Virus record (IMG/VR): IMGVR_UViG_3300010160_002017
Coordinates: 1-27,368 of that record
From: a virus
DNA: 27,368 nucleotides
Direction: 5' to 3' (one strand)
Part shown: one piece after another, positions 1-5,637 of the stretch
Layout: the number at the start of each line of letters is the position of its first letter
How positions within the stretch are numbered: the stretch's first letter is position 1
Made by a program: the position numbers and the translations under genes
Notes under the pieces: generated by a model
What the model saw: the letters and a program-made list of their open reading frames with translations, nothing else
Database searches by the model: none
What the model was told of the DNA's origin: nothing

Positions 1-120
1 GCAGATACTAGATATAGTGGTTTGGGGGAAGGTTGGCTACTATATATAGGCTCTATTATCCATTCCCTTTCTCTCCATTTCTCTCCACAATGACTATCAA
101 AACAATCAGTAAGATTTATG

Positions 121-152
121 TGTGGATAACTATGTGTATAACCTGTGGATAA
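121..152 (-). promoter_or_regulatory. Cluster of three DnaA-box-like sites, possible origin
   Basis: Read on the minus strand, TTATCCACA occurs exactly at 129-121 and 152-144, and TTATACACA (one mismatch) at 141-133. All three point the same way, with starts 12 and 11 bases apart, about one helical turn. TTATCCACA is the classical bacterial DnaA box, and I see no other copy in the window. The cluster lies just beyond the stop of the PD-(D/E)XK-like gene at 153, in a gene-free stretch (1-152) that also holds pyrimidine-rich runs at 63-88. It could be a replication origin recognised by host DnaA, or a DnaA-titrating or regulatory site. Function is inferred. Confidence 0.6.
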
Positions 153-524
153 CTATCCATTTTTGTAGTGTTCAACGATATGTGACAACTTGATTAAAAA
201 CCCTTTAGACGGATTTGGTTCTATCTTACACTCTATAGGTTTACCTTTAGTAGATGTTATTTCTACTAGGTCTGAAGTTGCTACTATTACTACCATACCC
301 TCCAAAACAAACGCATAGTGTGTTGCTTTAGATACAGACAAACCTGATGGTTCCCATGACTGAGATGAGTTATACCAACATTCAGTTTCTATATATAGAT
401 TGCCAGTTTCTTTCCAGCGAGCATCTCTCTTGACTTCTACTGTATCTATACTAAGTAGATTGGCTACTGTGTTTTCACCTTCTAGCCCAAACTTTAGGTC
501 AAGGTCAAAGTCAGAGTTTTTCAT
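153..524 (-). CDS. PD-(D/E)XK nuclease-like protein
   Basis: A 123-residue protein with the pattern of small phage PD-(D/E)XK nucleases: an N-terminal GLEGE (13-17), then VEVKRD (29-34) carrying the E-x-K pair, then a TGN and an SGL/SKATHY segment typical of the resolvase-like core. The usual aspartate before the E-x-K would be Asp27 or one nearby. I chose ATG at 524, which has GAAGCAAGAG just upstream, over a TTG at 545. The gene overlaps the upstream small gene by 14 bases, so it is probably translationally coupled and the last gene of the unit starting at 1413. Likely role: structure-specific or DNA-end nuclease. Family call moderate; substrate unknown. Confidence 0.6.
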   Translation of the reverse strand: MKNSDFDLDLKFGLEGENTVANLLSIDTVEVKRDARWKETGNLYIETECWYNSSQSWEPSGLSVSKATHYAFVLEGMVVIVATSDLVEITSTKGKPIECKIEPNPSKGFLIKLSHIVEHYKNG

Positions 525-693
525 CTCTTGCTTCAATAAATTCAATCAATGATTCTGAATCAAAATGGTCACGATAAACATTAATTCCTGCATCTATCTC
601 AATGGCACTTCTATTACTCTCAATCCATTTAAGAATACGTGTTTGTTCATATCGTATACCTGCAACAAACATTACATCATCTGTTAGTGCCAT
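511..693 (-). CDS. Small phage protein of unknown function
   Basis: A 60-residue acidic protein, mostly helical in appearance, with no catalytic motif I recognise. ATG at 693 overlaps the stop of the preceding gene (684) by ten bases, and its own end overlaps the nuclease-like gene. It sits third in a four-gene minus-strand unit driven by the consensus promoter at 1444-1472. Continuous overlap with its neighbours is the main reason to accept it as real. Confidence 0.6.
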   Translation of the reverse strand: MALTDDVMFVAGIRYEQTRILKWIESNRSAIEIDAGINVYRDHFDSESLIEFIEARDEKL

Positions 694-920
694 CCAACTG
701 GTTCCTTATCTGCTACGTGTTCCTTTACGATAGGAACAATATCTTTCAATTCAATTGGTTCTTCTTTCAACCAATCTACCCCATGAATATTGCTATTCAA
801 TAAGTCTATAATCTGTTTATGTTGTTCATCCATACCTGCCTGGTATCCGTGCTTCCAACCCACGTCATATCCTTGCTGTACGAGCCGTACACGCCATTTG
901 AGTATCTTAGGCAACTTCAT
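684..920 (-). CDS. Small phage protein with glycine-spaced helix motif
   Basis: A 78-residue protein. Its N-terminal half is basic and contains GYDVGWKHGYQAGMDEQ (18-34), with glycines about every four residues. Similar glycine-spaced segments occur in the small proteins at 5813-6061 and 3705-3887, so the three may be distant paralogues. The start overlaps the end of the glycosylase gene (907) by 14 bases. The function is unknown; short basic glycine-spaced helices suit packing against a partner protein or nucleic acid, but nothing here proves that. Confidence 0.6.
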   Translation of the reverse strand: MKLPKILKWRVRLVQQGYDVGWKHGYQAGMDEQHKQIIDLLNSNIHGVDWLKEEPIELKDIVPIVKEHVADKEPVGWH

Positions 921-1413
921 TGTATTCCTTTTCGTGAGTTACCCAAAAGTACTGGCATGGAGTCTTTTTGTCTTGGCAACATGGCTTATTGTATTCACTT
1001 AGTTTTGCTAAACCAAACTGGTAATAATACATTGGGTCTTTACGATATAGGTTAACTTGGTGAGTAGTAGTTACTTTAGCAATGGTATCTTTATTACGAT
1101 ACCACTGTGGAATTTCCCTACCCCAGTTATCTTGGGTAGCATCACGAAGAGCAATAAGGTTCTCCATGTTTTTATCAGTTTTAATACCACGATTATTTGC
1201 TTCTAGCACCATTGCGGTAATGTAATTCCATAGACCCATCTCATGCCCACGCCACATCTTTACAGCAGGGTGGTTACGCCAAGCAGCACTTGGGTCTGGA
1301 TTGTTTAGGACTTTTAGGATTTGGTAGCCTTCAAGAATTTGCTTGTTAAGGCGTTTATTATCTAATGCTCTTGCAGACTTGGCAAAAGACTTATATGGTA
1401 GAAAGGTTTGCAT
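907..1413 (-). CDS. Pyrimidine dimer DNA glycosylase-like protein (MSMEG_6728-like)
   Basis: A 168-residue protein that begins MQTFLPY and continues with RALDNKRLNKQ, WRNHPAVKMWRGHE and a late TTTHQVNLYRKDP. This series matches the actinobacterial MSMEG_6728 family, related to T4 endonuclease V (Pyr_excise), which cuts the glycosyl bond at UV-induced pyrimidine dimers. Expected role: repair of UV-damaged phage DNA, useful in sunlit water. Length is normal for the family. ATG at 1413 follows AAGGA with five bases between. It is the first gene after a perfect TTGACA-17-TATAAT promoter and leads a unit of four overlapping genes running to 153. The cysteine-rich C-terminus (CCQDKKTPC) is unusual. 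Family call strong; activity inferred. Confidence 0.85.
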   Translation of the reverse strand: MQTFLPYKSFAKSARALDNKRLNKQILEGYQILKVLNNPDPSAAWRNHPAVKMWRGHEMGLWNYITAMVLEANNRGIKTDKNMENLIALRDATQDNWGREIPQWYRNKDTIAKVTTTHQVNLYRKDPMYYYQFGLAKLSEYNKPCCQDKKTPCQYFWVTHEKEYNEVA

Positions 1414-1443
1414 TCGATTCCTTCGTTTAATGGACCTATATAT

Positions 1444-1472
1444 ATTATAGTGGATGGTCGCTTGCTTGTCAA
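1444..1472 (-). promoter_or_regulatory. Consensus sigma-70-type promoter for the 1413 to 153 unit
   Basis: On the minus strand TTGACA (1472-1467) is followed by 17 bases and TATAAT (1449-1444), a perfect match to the housekeeping consensus. A 6-bp inverted repeat, CGCTTG / CAAGCG (1459-1464 and 1470-1475), overlaps the -35 and could be an operator. The -35 context ACGCTTGACA recurs at the 6061 promoter. Confidence 0.85.
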
Positions 1473-1503
1473 GCGTTTGTACTCTATTTTACCGCCGAGC
1501 TTA

Positions 1504-1512
1504 TGCTATAAT
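1504..1512 (+). promoter_or_regulatory. Extended -10 promoter placed for a leaderless mRNA
   Basis: TGCTATAAT ends six bases before the ATG at 1519, so the expected transcription start falls on or next to the A of the start codon. I see no good -35; the TGn extension probably compensates. Confidence 0.7.
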
Positions 1513-1518
1513 TTTACT

Positions 1519-1629
1519 ATGGCAGCCAAAAAAACAAACACTCGCAATAGCAACCGTCAGAATGGTAAAGCATCTAAGAAACGTCCTAAGATGTTTGACC
1601 CATCAAAGCGTAGACTAATTAGTCTCTAG
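1519..1629 (+). CDS. Small highly basic protein, probably leaderless
   Basis: A 36-residue protein dominated by Lys, Arg, Asn and Ser (starts MAAKKTNTRN), possibly a small nucleic-acid-binding protein. I chose ATG 1519 because TGCTATAAT sits exactly six bases upstream, the same geometry as at 2032, 4051, 3996, 10193, 11792 and 21650. The frame stays open upstream to 1408, but that region holds the promoter. The last 15 bases overlap the end of the convergent gene at 1615. Function unknown. Confidence 0.6.
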   Translation: MAAKKTNTRNSNRQNGKASKKRPKMFDPSKRRLISL

Positions 1630-1911
1630 AAGTATTGCACCTTCTGGAACTTCACCATTGTACTCTGAGTCATAGAATACAGGGTGTATTCCGTCTAGCC
1701 TACCAGTAACTATATCTACAATTTCATTCATTGACCACATATAGTCTGCTCCCTCTATTCTTTTATAAGCACCCCAAGCATTTAGCAGTCTTTGCTTAAC
1801 TAAGTTAATAGCCATATCTCTCTGGTGGTTTGCAAATTCATTAATTGCATCTACATCTTCTTTTGTTGAAGTGCCATCTAGCACCAACATTCCATTTTCA
1901 AACTTAATCAT
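1615..1911 (-). CDS. Hypothetical phage protein
   Basis: A 98-residue acidic protein with no motif I recognise. ATG at 1911 has AAGGAG (1921-1916) at good spacing, and a TATAAT at 1940-1935 gives a short leader. It stands alone on the minus strand between two plus-strand genes. Its 3' end overlaps the convergent basic gene within the palindrome AGACTAATTAGTCT (1612-1625). Function unknown; the clear promoter, ribosome site and intact frame support a real gene. Confidence 0.7.
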   Translation of the reverse strand: MIKFENGMLVLDGTSTKEDVDAINEFANHQRDMAINLVKQRLLNAWGAYKRIEGADYMWSMNEIVDIVTGRLDGIHPVFYDSEYNGEVPEGAILLETN

Positions 1912-1934
1912 TTTTCTCCTTTGTTTGTACTTCT

Positions 1935-1940
1935 ATTATA
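1935..1940 (-). promoter_or_regulatory. -10 element for the 1911 gene
   Basis: TATAAT on the minus strand (1940-1935), with a predicted start near 1928, so the mRNA has a short leader carrying AAGGAG. The -35 is weak. Confidence 0.55.
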
Positions 1941-1961
1941 GAGTTACCCTCAGACATTTAA

Positions 1962-1995
1962 AACCACGCTAGGAACTTAATCAACCAGCGTGGTT
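1962..1995. repeat. Perfect 9-bp inverted repeat between divergent promoters
   Basis: AACCACGCT (1962-1970) and AGCGTGGTT (1987-1995) are perfect reverse complements separated by 16 bases. The repeat lies upstream of both flanking promoters. On the minus strand it is followed by TTTTAAA, so it may be a weak terminator for transcripts reading through from the 3996-2469 unit. It could instead be a protein-binding site. Confidence 0.6.
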
Positions 1996-2016
1996 ATTCA
2001 TTAAGTATATCATGTA

Positions 2017-2025
2017 TGTTATAAT
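2017..2025 (+). promoter_or_regulatory. Extended -10 promoter for a leaderless mRNA
   Basis: TGTTATAAT ends six bases before the ATG at 2032, the same spacing as at 1519 and 4051. No ribosome-binding site is present between the -10 and the start codon. Confidence 0.7.
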
Positions 2026-2031
2026 TGATAA

Positions 2032-2400
2032 ATGGCAACAATTGTAGACATTGATGATACCCTGCTTCGCAACGGCACTCAACCAATTCAGCGAACCATT
2101 GAGTATATCAAAACACTAAAAGGACCAATCTACATTGTCACAGGTCGCAGCCCAAAACAACGTATAGAAACCGTTAAAGCCTTAAGGTCTGCTGGTGTCC
2201 GATATTCCGCATTATATATGAATCCTGGTCCTATGTCTGATAACGAGTACAAGGGTGAAATGGGAAAGAAACTCAAAGCTCGTGGGGCTACGCTTGCAAT
2301 CGAAAATAATCTAGATGCTAGAGCTGCTTATAGTAGAGCAGGGCTGGCTACAAAAGACCCTGCAACATTACCAGATGTATCTAAGATGTGGATTTTTTAG
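2032..2400 (+). CDS. HAD-superfamily phosphatase-like protein, leaderless
   Basis: A 122-residue protein with HAD motif I as VDIDDTLLR (5-13, nucleophile Asp6, acid/base Asp8) and motif II as IVTGR (35-39), followed by a lysine-rich segment (EYKGEMGKKLKARG) and an IENNLDAR segment that may supply later motifs. The compact, capless form resembles phage polynucleotide-phosphatase-like or LNS2-like HAD proteins. Likely a phosphomonoesterase on a nucleic-acid end, nucleotide or sugar phosphate; substrate unknown. The start is fixed by the TATAAT six bases upstream and the absence of a ribosome site. It is convergent with the HAD gene ending at 2469. Confidence 0.75.
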   Translation: MATIVDIDDTLLRNGTQPIQRTIEYIKTLKGPIYIVTGRSPKQRIETVKALRSAGVRYSALYMNPGPMSDNEYKGEMGKKLKARGATLAIENNLDARAAYSRAGLATKDPATLPDVSKMWIF

Positions 2401-2468
2401 TATGGCATTCACACGAACACTCTAAGTTCCAAGATGTTTTAAACAAACAATCTTTATGGTAGCCTGTG

Positions 2469-3206
2469 TTACACCATCCAAACATTGGCAAGAAACTTCT
2501 CTACTCTCTCAATGGTATCTTGTGGCTGGACTACTCTAAGACAGGTTACCCCAGCAAGAAGAGCAGGATAGTCATTTTCTCCTGGACGGAATTTGTCACC
2601 AACATACAGGATTTCTGATGTGTCAAGCTTTCTATATTTCATTAATTGTTTTAGTGCAAACTCTTTGTCTATACCTGGCAACGAAATGTCTATACTACTA
2701 GTACCACCAAGTCTAATGCTATAATCTGGTAGGACCTTCTTCAAGGCAGCAATCATTTCTTTACGCTTAGTTCCCCTTGGGTCCCAAGCAGACTTGTCTT
2801 CTAGTTTTGCCTTTTGTCCTAATGCAGAAAATGTAATCTGAGCTTTTCTATCTTCAATGATTTCTCCTGCTGGATTTTCTTCTAGAAGTCCCATGCTCTC
2901 TGCAGTAACTTTAACAATACTTTTAATAATATCTCGTTGTATCAATGGAATTTCTTCTTTGTATATTAAAGTTCCTTGTGCCTCATAGGTAGCACCAGAG
3001 CAAGACATTAAGTATAGCTTTGTTTGTACCCAGTCTGGTATTCTTCCCAGTACTTGAGTTTCAATTTGTTTTAGTGTACCGCCAGTAATAATGGCAATGT
3101 CATAATCATAAGCAAGTTTAGTAATAAATCTGGCAGTCTTATCATCAAGTATTTGTTTTGATTCTGTTAAGGTGCCATCAAGGTCAAAGGCTATTAGTTT
3201 ATACAT
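2469..3206 (-). CDS. HAD-IIB family phosphatase / phosphomannomutase-like
   Basis: About 245 residues. Motif I is AFDLDGTLTES near the N-terminus, motif II AIITGG, and late acidic motifs lie around YVGDKFRPGENDYPAL. The middle cap region (KRKEM ... RLGGTSSIDI) resembles type IIB sugar-phosphatase and eukaryote-like phosphomannomutase proteins. Expected role: removal or movement of a phosphate on a sugar. Its start overlaps the stop of the nucleotidyltransferase gene (3199), so the two are coupled and probably act in one pathway for making an activated sugar. ATG 3206 (or 3209) follows GGAAGA. Superfamily certain, reaction uncertain. Confidence 0.75.
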   Translation of the reverse strand: MYKLIAFDLDGTLTESKQILDDKTARFITKLAYDYDIAIITGGTLKQIETQVLGRIPDWVQTKLYLMSCSGATYEAQGTLIYKEEIPLIQRDIIKSIVKVTAESMGLLEENPAGEIIEDRKAQITFSALGQKAKLEDKSAWDPRGTKRKEMIAALKKVLPDYSIRLGGTSSIDISLPGIDKEFALKQLMKYRKLDTSEILYVGDKFRPGENDYPALLAGVTCLRVVQPQDTIERVEKFLANVWMV

Positions 3207-3633
3207 CATTCTTCCATTCTTTTAAAATCCAACTAGAGCTATTCTTTTTGTCATTACCACCAACACCAAAGACAAAAGCAACTCTATCGCTTTGTAAATC
3301 CATTTCTGGGATATTGTCTCTACCTCTATCTCCACCATTAGCAAAGACAATCATGGCATCTTCGTAATACCATAATAGCTTTTGAATAGCATCCTTGGCA
3401 GAGTTATCAGAATCATCAAACATAATAACTTCATCAACACAACGCAATTCTGAGATAACTATCTCACGCTCACTGTATGGCATAAAAGGCTTTCCCTTTT
3501 TGCGAGTAAGCCAAGCATCACTATTTAAACCAACAACAAGCCAATCACCTAGCTTTGCTGCTTCTTTAAAATAACTGATGTGACCTGAATGAATAGGGTC
3601 AAAGCCACCAGTAACCAAAACAATCTTACGCAT
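3199..3633 (-). CDS. Sugar-phosphate nucleotidyltransferase (HldE C-domain / RfaE2-like)
   Basis: A 144-residue protein of the cytidylyltransferase-like superfamily: VTGGFDPIHSGH (7-18) carries the HxGH nucleotide-binding motif, VGLNSDAWL (34-42) the next conserved strand, and PYSERE (52-57) the following motif. This order matches heptose-1-phosphate adenylyltransferases and related glycerol-phosphate enzymes, which join NTP and a sugar or polyol phosphate to give the activated donor. It overlaps the HAD gene downstream and a membrane micro-gene upstream. ATG 3633 has AAGGA at five bases, so I preferred it to 3636. A donor-making role for the phage glycosyltransferases is inferred. Confidence 0.8.
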   Translation of the reverse strand: MRKIVLVTGGFDPIHSGHISYFKEAAKLGDWLVVGLNSDAWLTRKKGKPFMPYSEREIVISELRCVDEVIMFDDSDNSAKDAIQKLLWYYEDAMIVFANGGDRGRDNIPEMDLQSDRVAFVFGVGGNDKKNSSSWILKEWKNDV

Positions 3634-3718
3634 CATCGTCCTTATTGTCTGTAGCCCATGCTAAAAGCAAAAGTAGGGGTAGACCAACAATTAATATAAT
3701 CCACTCAAGAACGCTCAA
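3626..3718 (-). CDS. 30-residue single-pass membrane protein, overlapping both neighbours
   Basis: A frame from TTG 3718 to TAA 3626 encodes a short N-terminus, one hydrophobic segment (WIILIVGLPLLLLLAWA, 6-22) and an acidic tail ending in NKDDDA. TGGAGC lies seven bases before the TTG. It overlaps the stop of the upstream gene (3705) and the start of the nucleotidyltransferase (3633), and it fills what would otherwise be a gap in an operon. It is probably a small inner-membrane peptide; function unknown. Confidence 0.6.
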   Translation of the reverse strand: MSVLEWIILIVGLPLLLLLAWATDNKDDDA

Positions 3719-3887
3719 CGCTTGCTCCACGGTTAATGCCAGCAATGTAGCCAGCTTGGAAAGACTTAATCTCTCCTTCTGTTGGAAGTTCTGTCAATGT
3801 GACAATCCAATCTTCCATATCTTTTTTAGCTTTGCGTTTCACTGAGTTCAGAAGTCTTTCGTTCTGCCTCTTTGCTTTTCTGTCCAT
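3705..3887 (-). CDS. Small basic protein with glycine-spaced motif
   Basis: A 60-residue protein with a strongly basic N-terminal helix (MDRKAKRQNERLL), a short acidic linker and a C-terminal SFQAGYIAGINRG segment. The latter resembles the glycine-spaced segments in the proteins at 684-920 and 5813-6061. ATG 3887 is preferred to TTG 3890. The gene overlaps the end of the 56-residue gene upstream (3826) by 62 bases in another frame, an unusually long overlap, so one of the two starts could lie further downstream. Function unknown. Confidence 0.55.
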   Translation of the reverse strand: MDRKAKRQNERLLNSVKRKAKKDMEDWIVTLTELPTEGEIKSFQAGYIAGINRGASVERS

Positions 3888-3996
3888 CAATAATTCTTTC
3901 TACTATTTCTTTACCGCTAATTTCAATTTGTTTTTCAGCTATTTTAAATACATAAACTCTTTCTGGGTATAAGAAATAGCGAAACTTGTCTTTCAT
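3826..3996 (-). CDS. Small charged protein, probably leaderless
   Basis: A 56-residue frame starting MKDKFRYFLYPERVYVFKIA and ending in a Lys/Glu/Ser-rich tail. TATAAT (4008-4003) lies exactly six bases before the ATG, with TTTACA 17 bases further upstream, so the mRNA should begin at the start codon. It is the first gene of the minus-strand unit running to 2469. The product resembles no family I can name; the promoter geometry is the strongest evidence for the gene. Confidence 0.6.
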   Translation of the reverse strand: MKDKFRYFLYPERVYVFKIAEKQIEISGKEIVERIIDGQKSKEAERKTSELSETQS

Positions 3997-4002
3997 TTAT
4001 TA

Positions 4003-4031
4003 ATTATACCAGATAGAGCAGACATTGTAAA
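4003..4031 (-). promoter_or_regulatory. Promoter of the 3996 to 2469 unit
   Basis: On the minus strand TTTACA (4031-4026), 17 bases, then TATAAT (4008-4003) preceded by TGG, giving an extended -10. Six bases separate the -10 from ATG 3996. It lies back to back with the plus-strand promoter at 4036-4044. Confidence 0.75.
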
Positions 4032-4035
4032 GATT

Positions 4036-4044
4036 TGATATAAT
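4036..4044 (+). promoter_or_regulatory. Extended -10 promoter of the 4051 to 4889 unit
   Basis: TGATATAAT ends six bases before ATG 4051, so the mRNA is predicted to be leaderless. Only four bases separate it from the -35 of the divergent promoter, so the two probably compete for polymerase. Confidence 0.7.
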
Positions 4045-4050
4045 TGTTTA

Positions 4051-4215
4051 ATGGATGAAAATCTAAAAGTACCACAAGAATATACAGATGGAATGAATGA
4101 CCAACGCATAATATTTTTTGAAAAACTAAGAGAACTTATTTTAGAAAAAGATATGAGTAATGATTTGGTAGCTGCTGCTGTTCTTGGATGGGCATACGAA
4201 CGATTGGCTGAGTAA
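4051..4215 (+). CDS. Small acidic protein, leaderless, coupled to a glycosyltransferase
   Basis: A 54-residue acidic, helical protein (starts MDENLKVPQEY, ends AYERLAE) with no motif I recognise. TGATATAAT lies six bases before the ATG and the stop is joined to the next start as TAATG at 4213-4217, so it probably feeds ribosomes onto the glycosyltransferase gene. It may only be a translational lead-in, or a small partner of that enzyme; neither can be decided from sequence. Confidence 0.65.
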   Translation: MDENLKVPQEYTDGMNDQRIIFFEKLRELILEKDMSNDLVAAAVLGWAYERLAE

Positions 4216-4889
4216 TGGATTTAGTTTACATCTGTAGAGATGGAGACAACGAAGAGTTAAGATACTCTATCAGGTCTGCTATAGTAAATCTTCCTCACGA
4301 TAATATTTGGGTATTTGGTGGTAAGCCAGATTGGTATATTGGAAACCACGTTAGGCTAAAACAAAACACAAACAAGTATGATAACGCTAGGGCAAACCTT
4401 GCTGCTATTGCTAGACATTACGATGTGTCAGAAAATTTTGTGTTGATGAATGATGATTTTTTTACTGTTAGACCTGTGGATGAAATCAAGAATTACCACC
4501 GTGGCACAATAGAGGGACATATTGAGATGGTAAAGTTTAGCGTTGGCTATCGTGTATTACTTGAAGAGACTCGTGATGTACTCAACTATCTTGGTTACGA
4601 AGAGCCACTAAGTTATGAACTTCATGTTCCAATGATAATGAACAAAACTAATCTTGCTAAGGTTGTTAGAACTTTGGGGCTATGGCGTTCTAACTATGGT
4701 AATATGTATAATGTTGGTGGAGAGAAGCATGATGATGTCAAGGTTCATAATCACGTTACCCTGGAACAAATCATAGCTAATCCACTTCCATATATTTCTA
4801 CAAATGATGATACATTTGAAGGTGTTTTAGAAGGTTATCTAAAAGATGCTTTCCCAGAACCAAGCAAATACGAAAAGTCCCCTCAGTAG
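4215..4889 (+). CDS. Stealth-like glycosyl/sugar-phosphate transferase
   Basis: A 224-residue protein. YICRDGDNEELRYSIRSA near the N-terminus, then WVFGGKPDW, and FVLMNDDFFTVRPVD (75-89) match the Stealth family pattern, in which an NDD segment lies in the active site. Known Stealth proteins transfer hexose-1-phosphate from UDP-sugars in capsule and teichoic-like polymers. This version is short and lacks the later Stealth blocks, so it may be a phage-specific minimal form. The start overlaps the upstream stop (TAATG). The last 12 coding bases overlap tRNA-Arg on the other strand, so its C-terminal residues are read from tRNA complement. Expected role: surface or virion glycan modification. 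Confidence 0.65.
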   Translation: MDLVYICRDGDNEELRYSIRSAIVNLPHDNIWVFGGKPDWYIGNHVRLKQNTNKYDNARANLAAIARHYDVSENFVLMNDDFFTVRPVDEIKNYHRGTIEGHIEMVKFSVGYRVLLEETRDVLNYLGYEEPLSYELHVPMIMNKTNLAKVVRTLGLWRSNYGNMYNVGGEKHDDVKVHNHVTLEQIIANPLPYISTNDDTFEGVLEGYLKDAFPEPSKYEKSPQ

Positions 4890-4950
4890 GATTCGAACCT
4901 ACGACCTACAGATTAGAAGTCTGTTGCTCTATCCACTGAGCCATGAGGAG
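4878..4950 (-). tRNA. tRNA-Arg (anticodon TCT)
   Basis: A full cloverleaf on the minus strand: acceptor arm CTCCTCA / TGAGGGG (one G-T wobble), anticodon loop CTTCTAA with anticodon TCT, and T-arm loop GTTCGAAT. CCA is not encoded. It reads AGA/AGG; AGA is frequent in the phage genes. The 3' end overlaps the last 12 bases of the convergent glycosyltransferase gene. Confidence 0.95.
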
Positions 4951-4955
4951 TAATG

Positions 4956-5042
4956 CTACTTATTCTTAAAATAATTAATTAAATTAATAATAGTGTTTAC
5001 CCATACACCAACTAATACCATAGATTCAATATATACTATCAT
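4956..5042 (-). CDS. Possible 28-residue membrane peptide
   Basis: A frame from ATG 5042 to TAG 4956 encodes a short hydrophobic peptide (MIVYIESMVLVGVWV at the N-terminus) with a basic end (YFKNK). It would fill the gap between the 5102 gene and tRNA-Arg. There is no good ribosome-binding site at normal distance; only AAGG about 15 bases upstream. Its hydrophobic character fits the run of small membrane genes here, but it may be chance. Confidence 0.35.
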   Translation of the reverse strand: MIVYIESMVLVGVWVNTIINLINYFKNK

Positions 5043-5101
5043 TGATGCAATGCCTTAAAAGTTTCTGGAAATGTTTACGGACATATCCTTTATCCAATAC
5101 A

Positions 5102-5347
5102 TTAATTTTGCCTGAGTTCATTAATGTTTTCCAATTTTAGAATTGCACCCTGTAGATTAATTCCACTAGGGTCTTTAGCCAATTCTTTTAGATAGTCAAT
5201 AATGTCAATTCGTTCGCTGTCTCTAGCCTGACGCTTGAAGTCTTCTAGAAGGTCACGAGACATTGTTAGATAGTTTTCCATTCCTGGAACTGTGCTAATT
5301 GTTGGAATACTATCTGTAAATAATTTGTTAAACTTCTCTTCATCCAT
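5102..5347 (-). CDS. Hypothetical helical protein downstream of groES
   Basis: An 81-residue acidic, mostly helical protein without a motif I can name. ATG 5347 overlaps the GroES stop as TAATG, with GGAG eight bases upstream inside the GroES gene. It is the last clear protein gene of the unit starting at 6061, before tRNA-Arg. It could be a cofactor for chaperone or head assembly, but only its position suggests this. Confidence 0.65.
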   Translation of the reverse strand: MDEEKFNKLFTDSIPTISTVPGMENYLTMSRDLLEDFKRQARDSERIDIIDYLKELAKDPSGINLQGAILKLENINELRQN

Positions 5348-5637
5348 TAGTTTTGCTCCAATACTGCAAGAATGTCACGATATGGTAACACTAGATAGTT
5401 CTCTCCATCGTGAGCAACTTCTGTGCCACTGTACTTTGCAAAGATAACCTTGTCCCCAATTTTTACATCTAGGTCAACGTGTGCTCCACTTGGAAGCGTA
5501 ATTCCTGGACCAACTGCTATCACAATTGCTTCTTGTGGCTTCTCGTCAGTCTTGTTAATCAAAAAGCCAGATGCGGTTGCTGAAATATCCTCAACAATTG
5601 GCTTTACTACTACTCTATCTTCAATAGGTTTTAGCAT
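5347..5637 (-). CDS. groES: GroES-type co-chaperonin
   Basis: A 96-residue protein of normal family length. It begins MLKPIEDRVVVKP, has a mobile-loop region near 15-33, and carries GDKVIFAKYSGTEVAHDGE and LVLPYRDILAVLE, the classical Cpn10 core and end. GroES caps the GroEL cage; phage homologues (T4 Gp31 in function) let host GroEL fold the capsid protein. No GroEL gene lies in the window, so it presumably partners host GroEL. ATG 5637 has AAGGAG upstream and overlaps the preceding stop as TAATG. The mobile loop carries ATASGFLI, near the hydrophobic tripeptide that touches GroEL. Confidence 0.93.
   Translation of the reverse strand: MLKPIEDRVVVKPIVEDISATASGFLINKTDEKPQEAIVIAVGPGITLPSGAHVDLDVKIGDKVIFAKYSGTEVAHDGENYLVLPYRDILAVLEQN

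Noticed and set aside
1-152. Possible 20-codon plus-strand ORF (ATG 90) across the DnaA boxes
   Set aside because: Very short, no ribosome site, and its codons are the repeats themselves.
790-1055. Two plus-strand frames of 70 and 78 codons
   Set aside because: Both lie antisense to the well-supported glycosylase and small-protein genes and lack any promoter or ribosome site.
2401-2468. Terminator between the convergent HAD genes
   Set aside because: Only weak 4-5 bp pairings without a T-run; nothing convincing.
5026-5097. Short minus-strand frame reading VLDKGYVRKH, like the start of ThyX thymidylate synthases
   Set aside because: Only about 23 codons, no ThyX RHR motif, TTG start without a ribosome site at normal distance; the resemblance is limited to a few residues and may be chance or a tiny relic.
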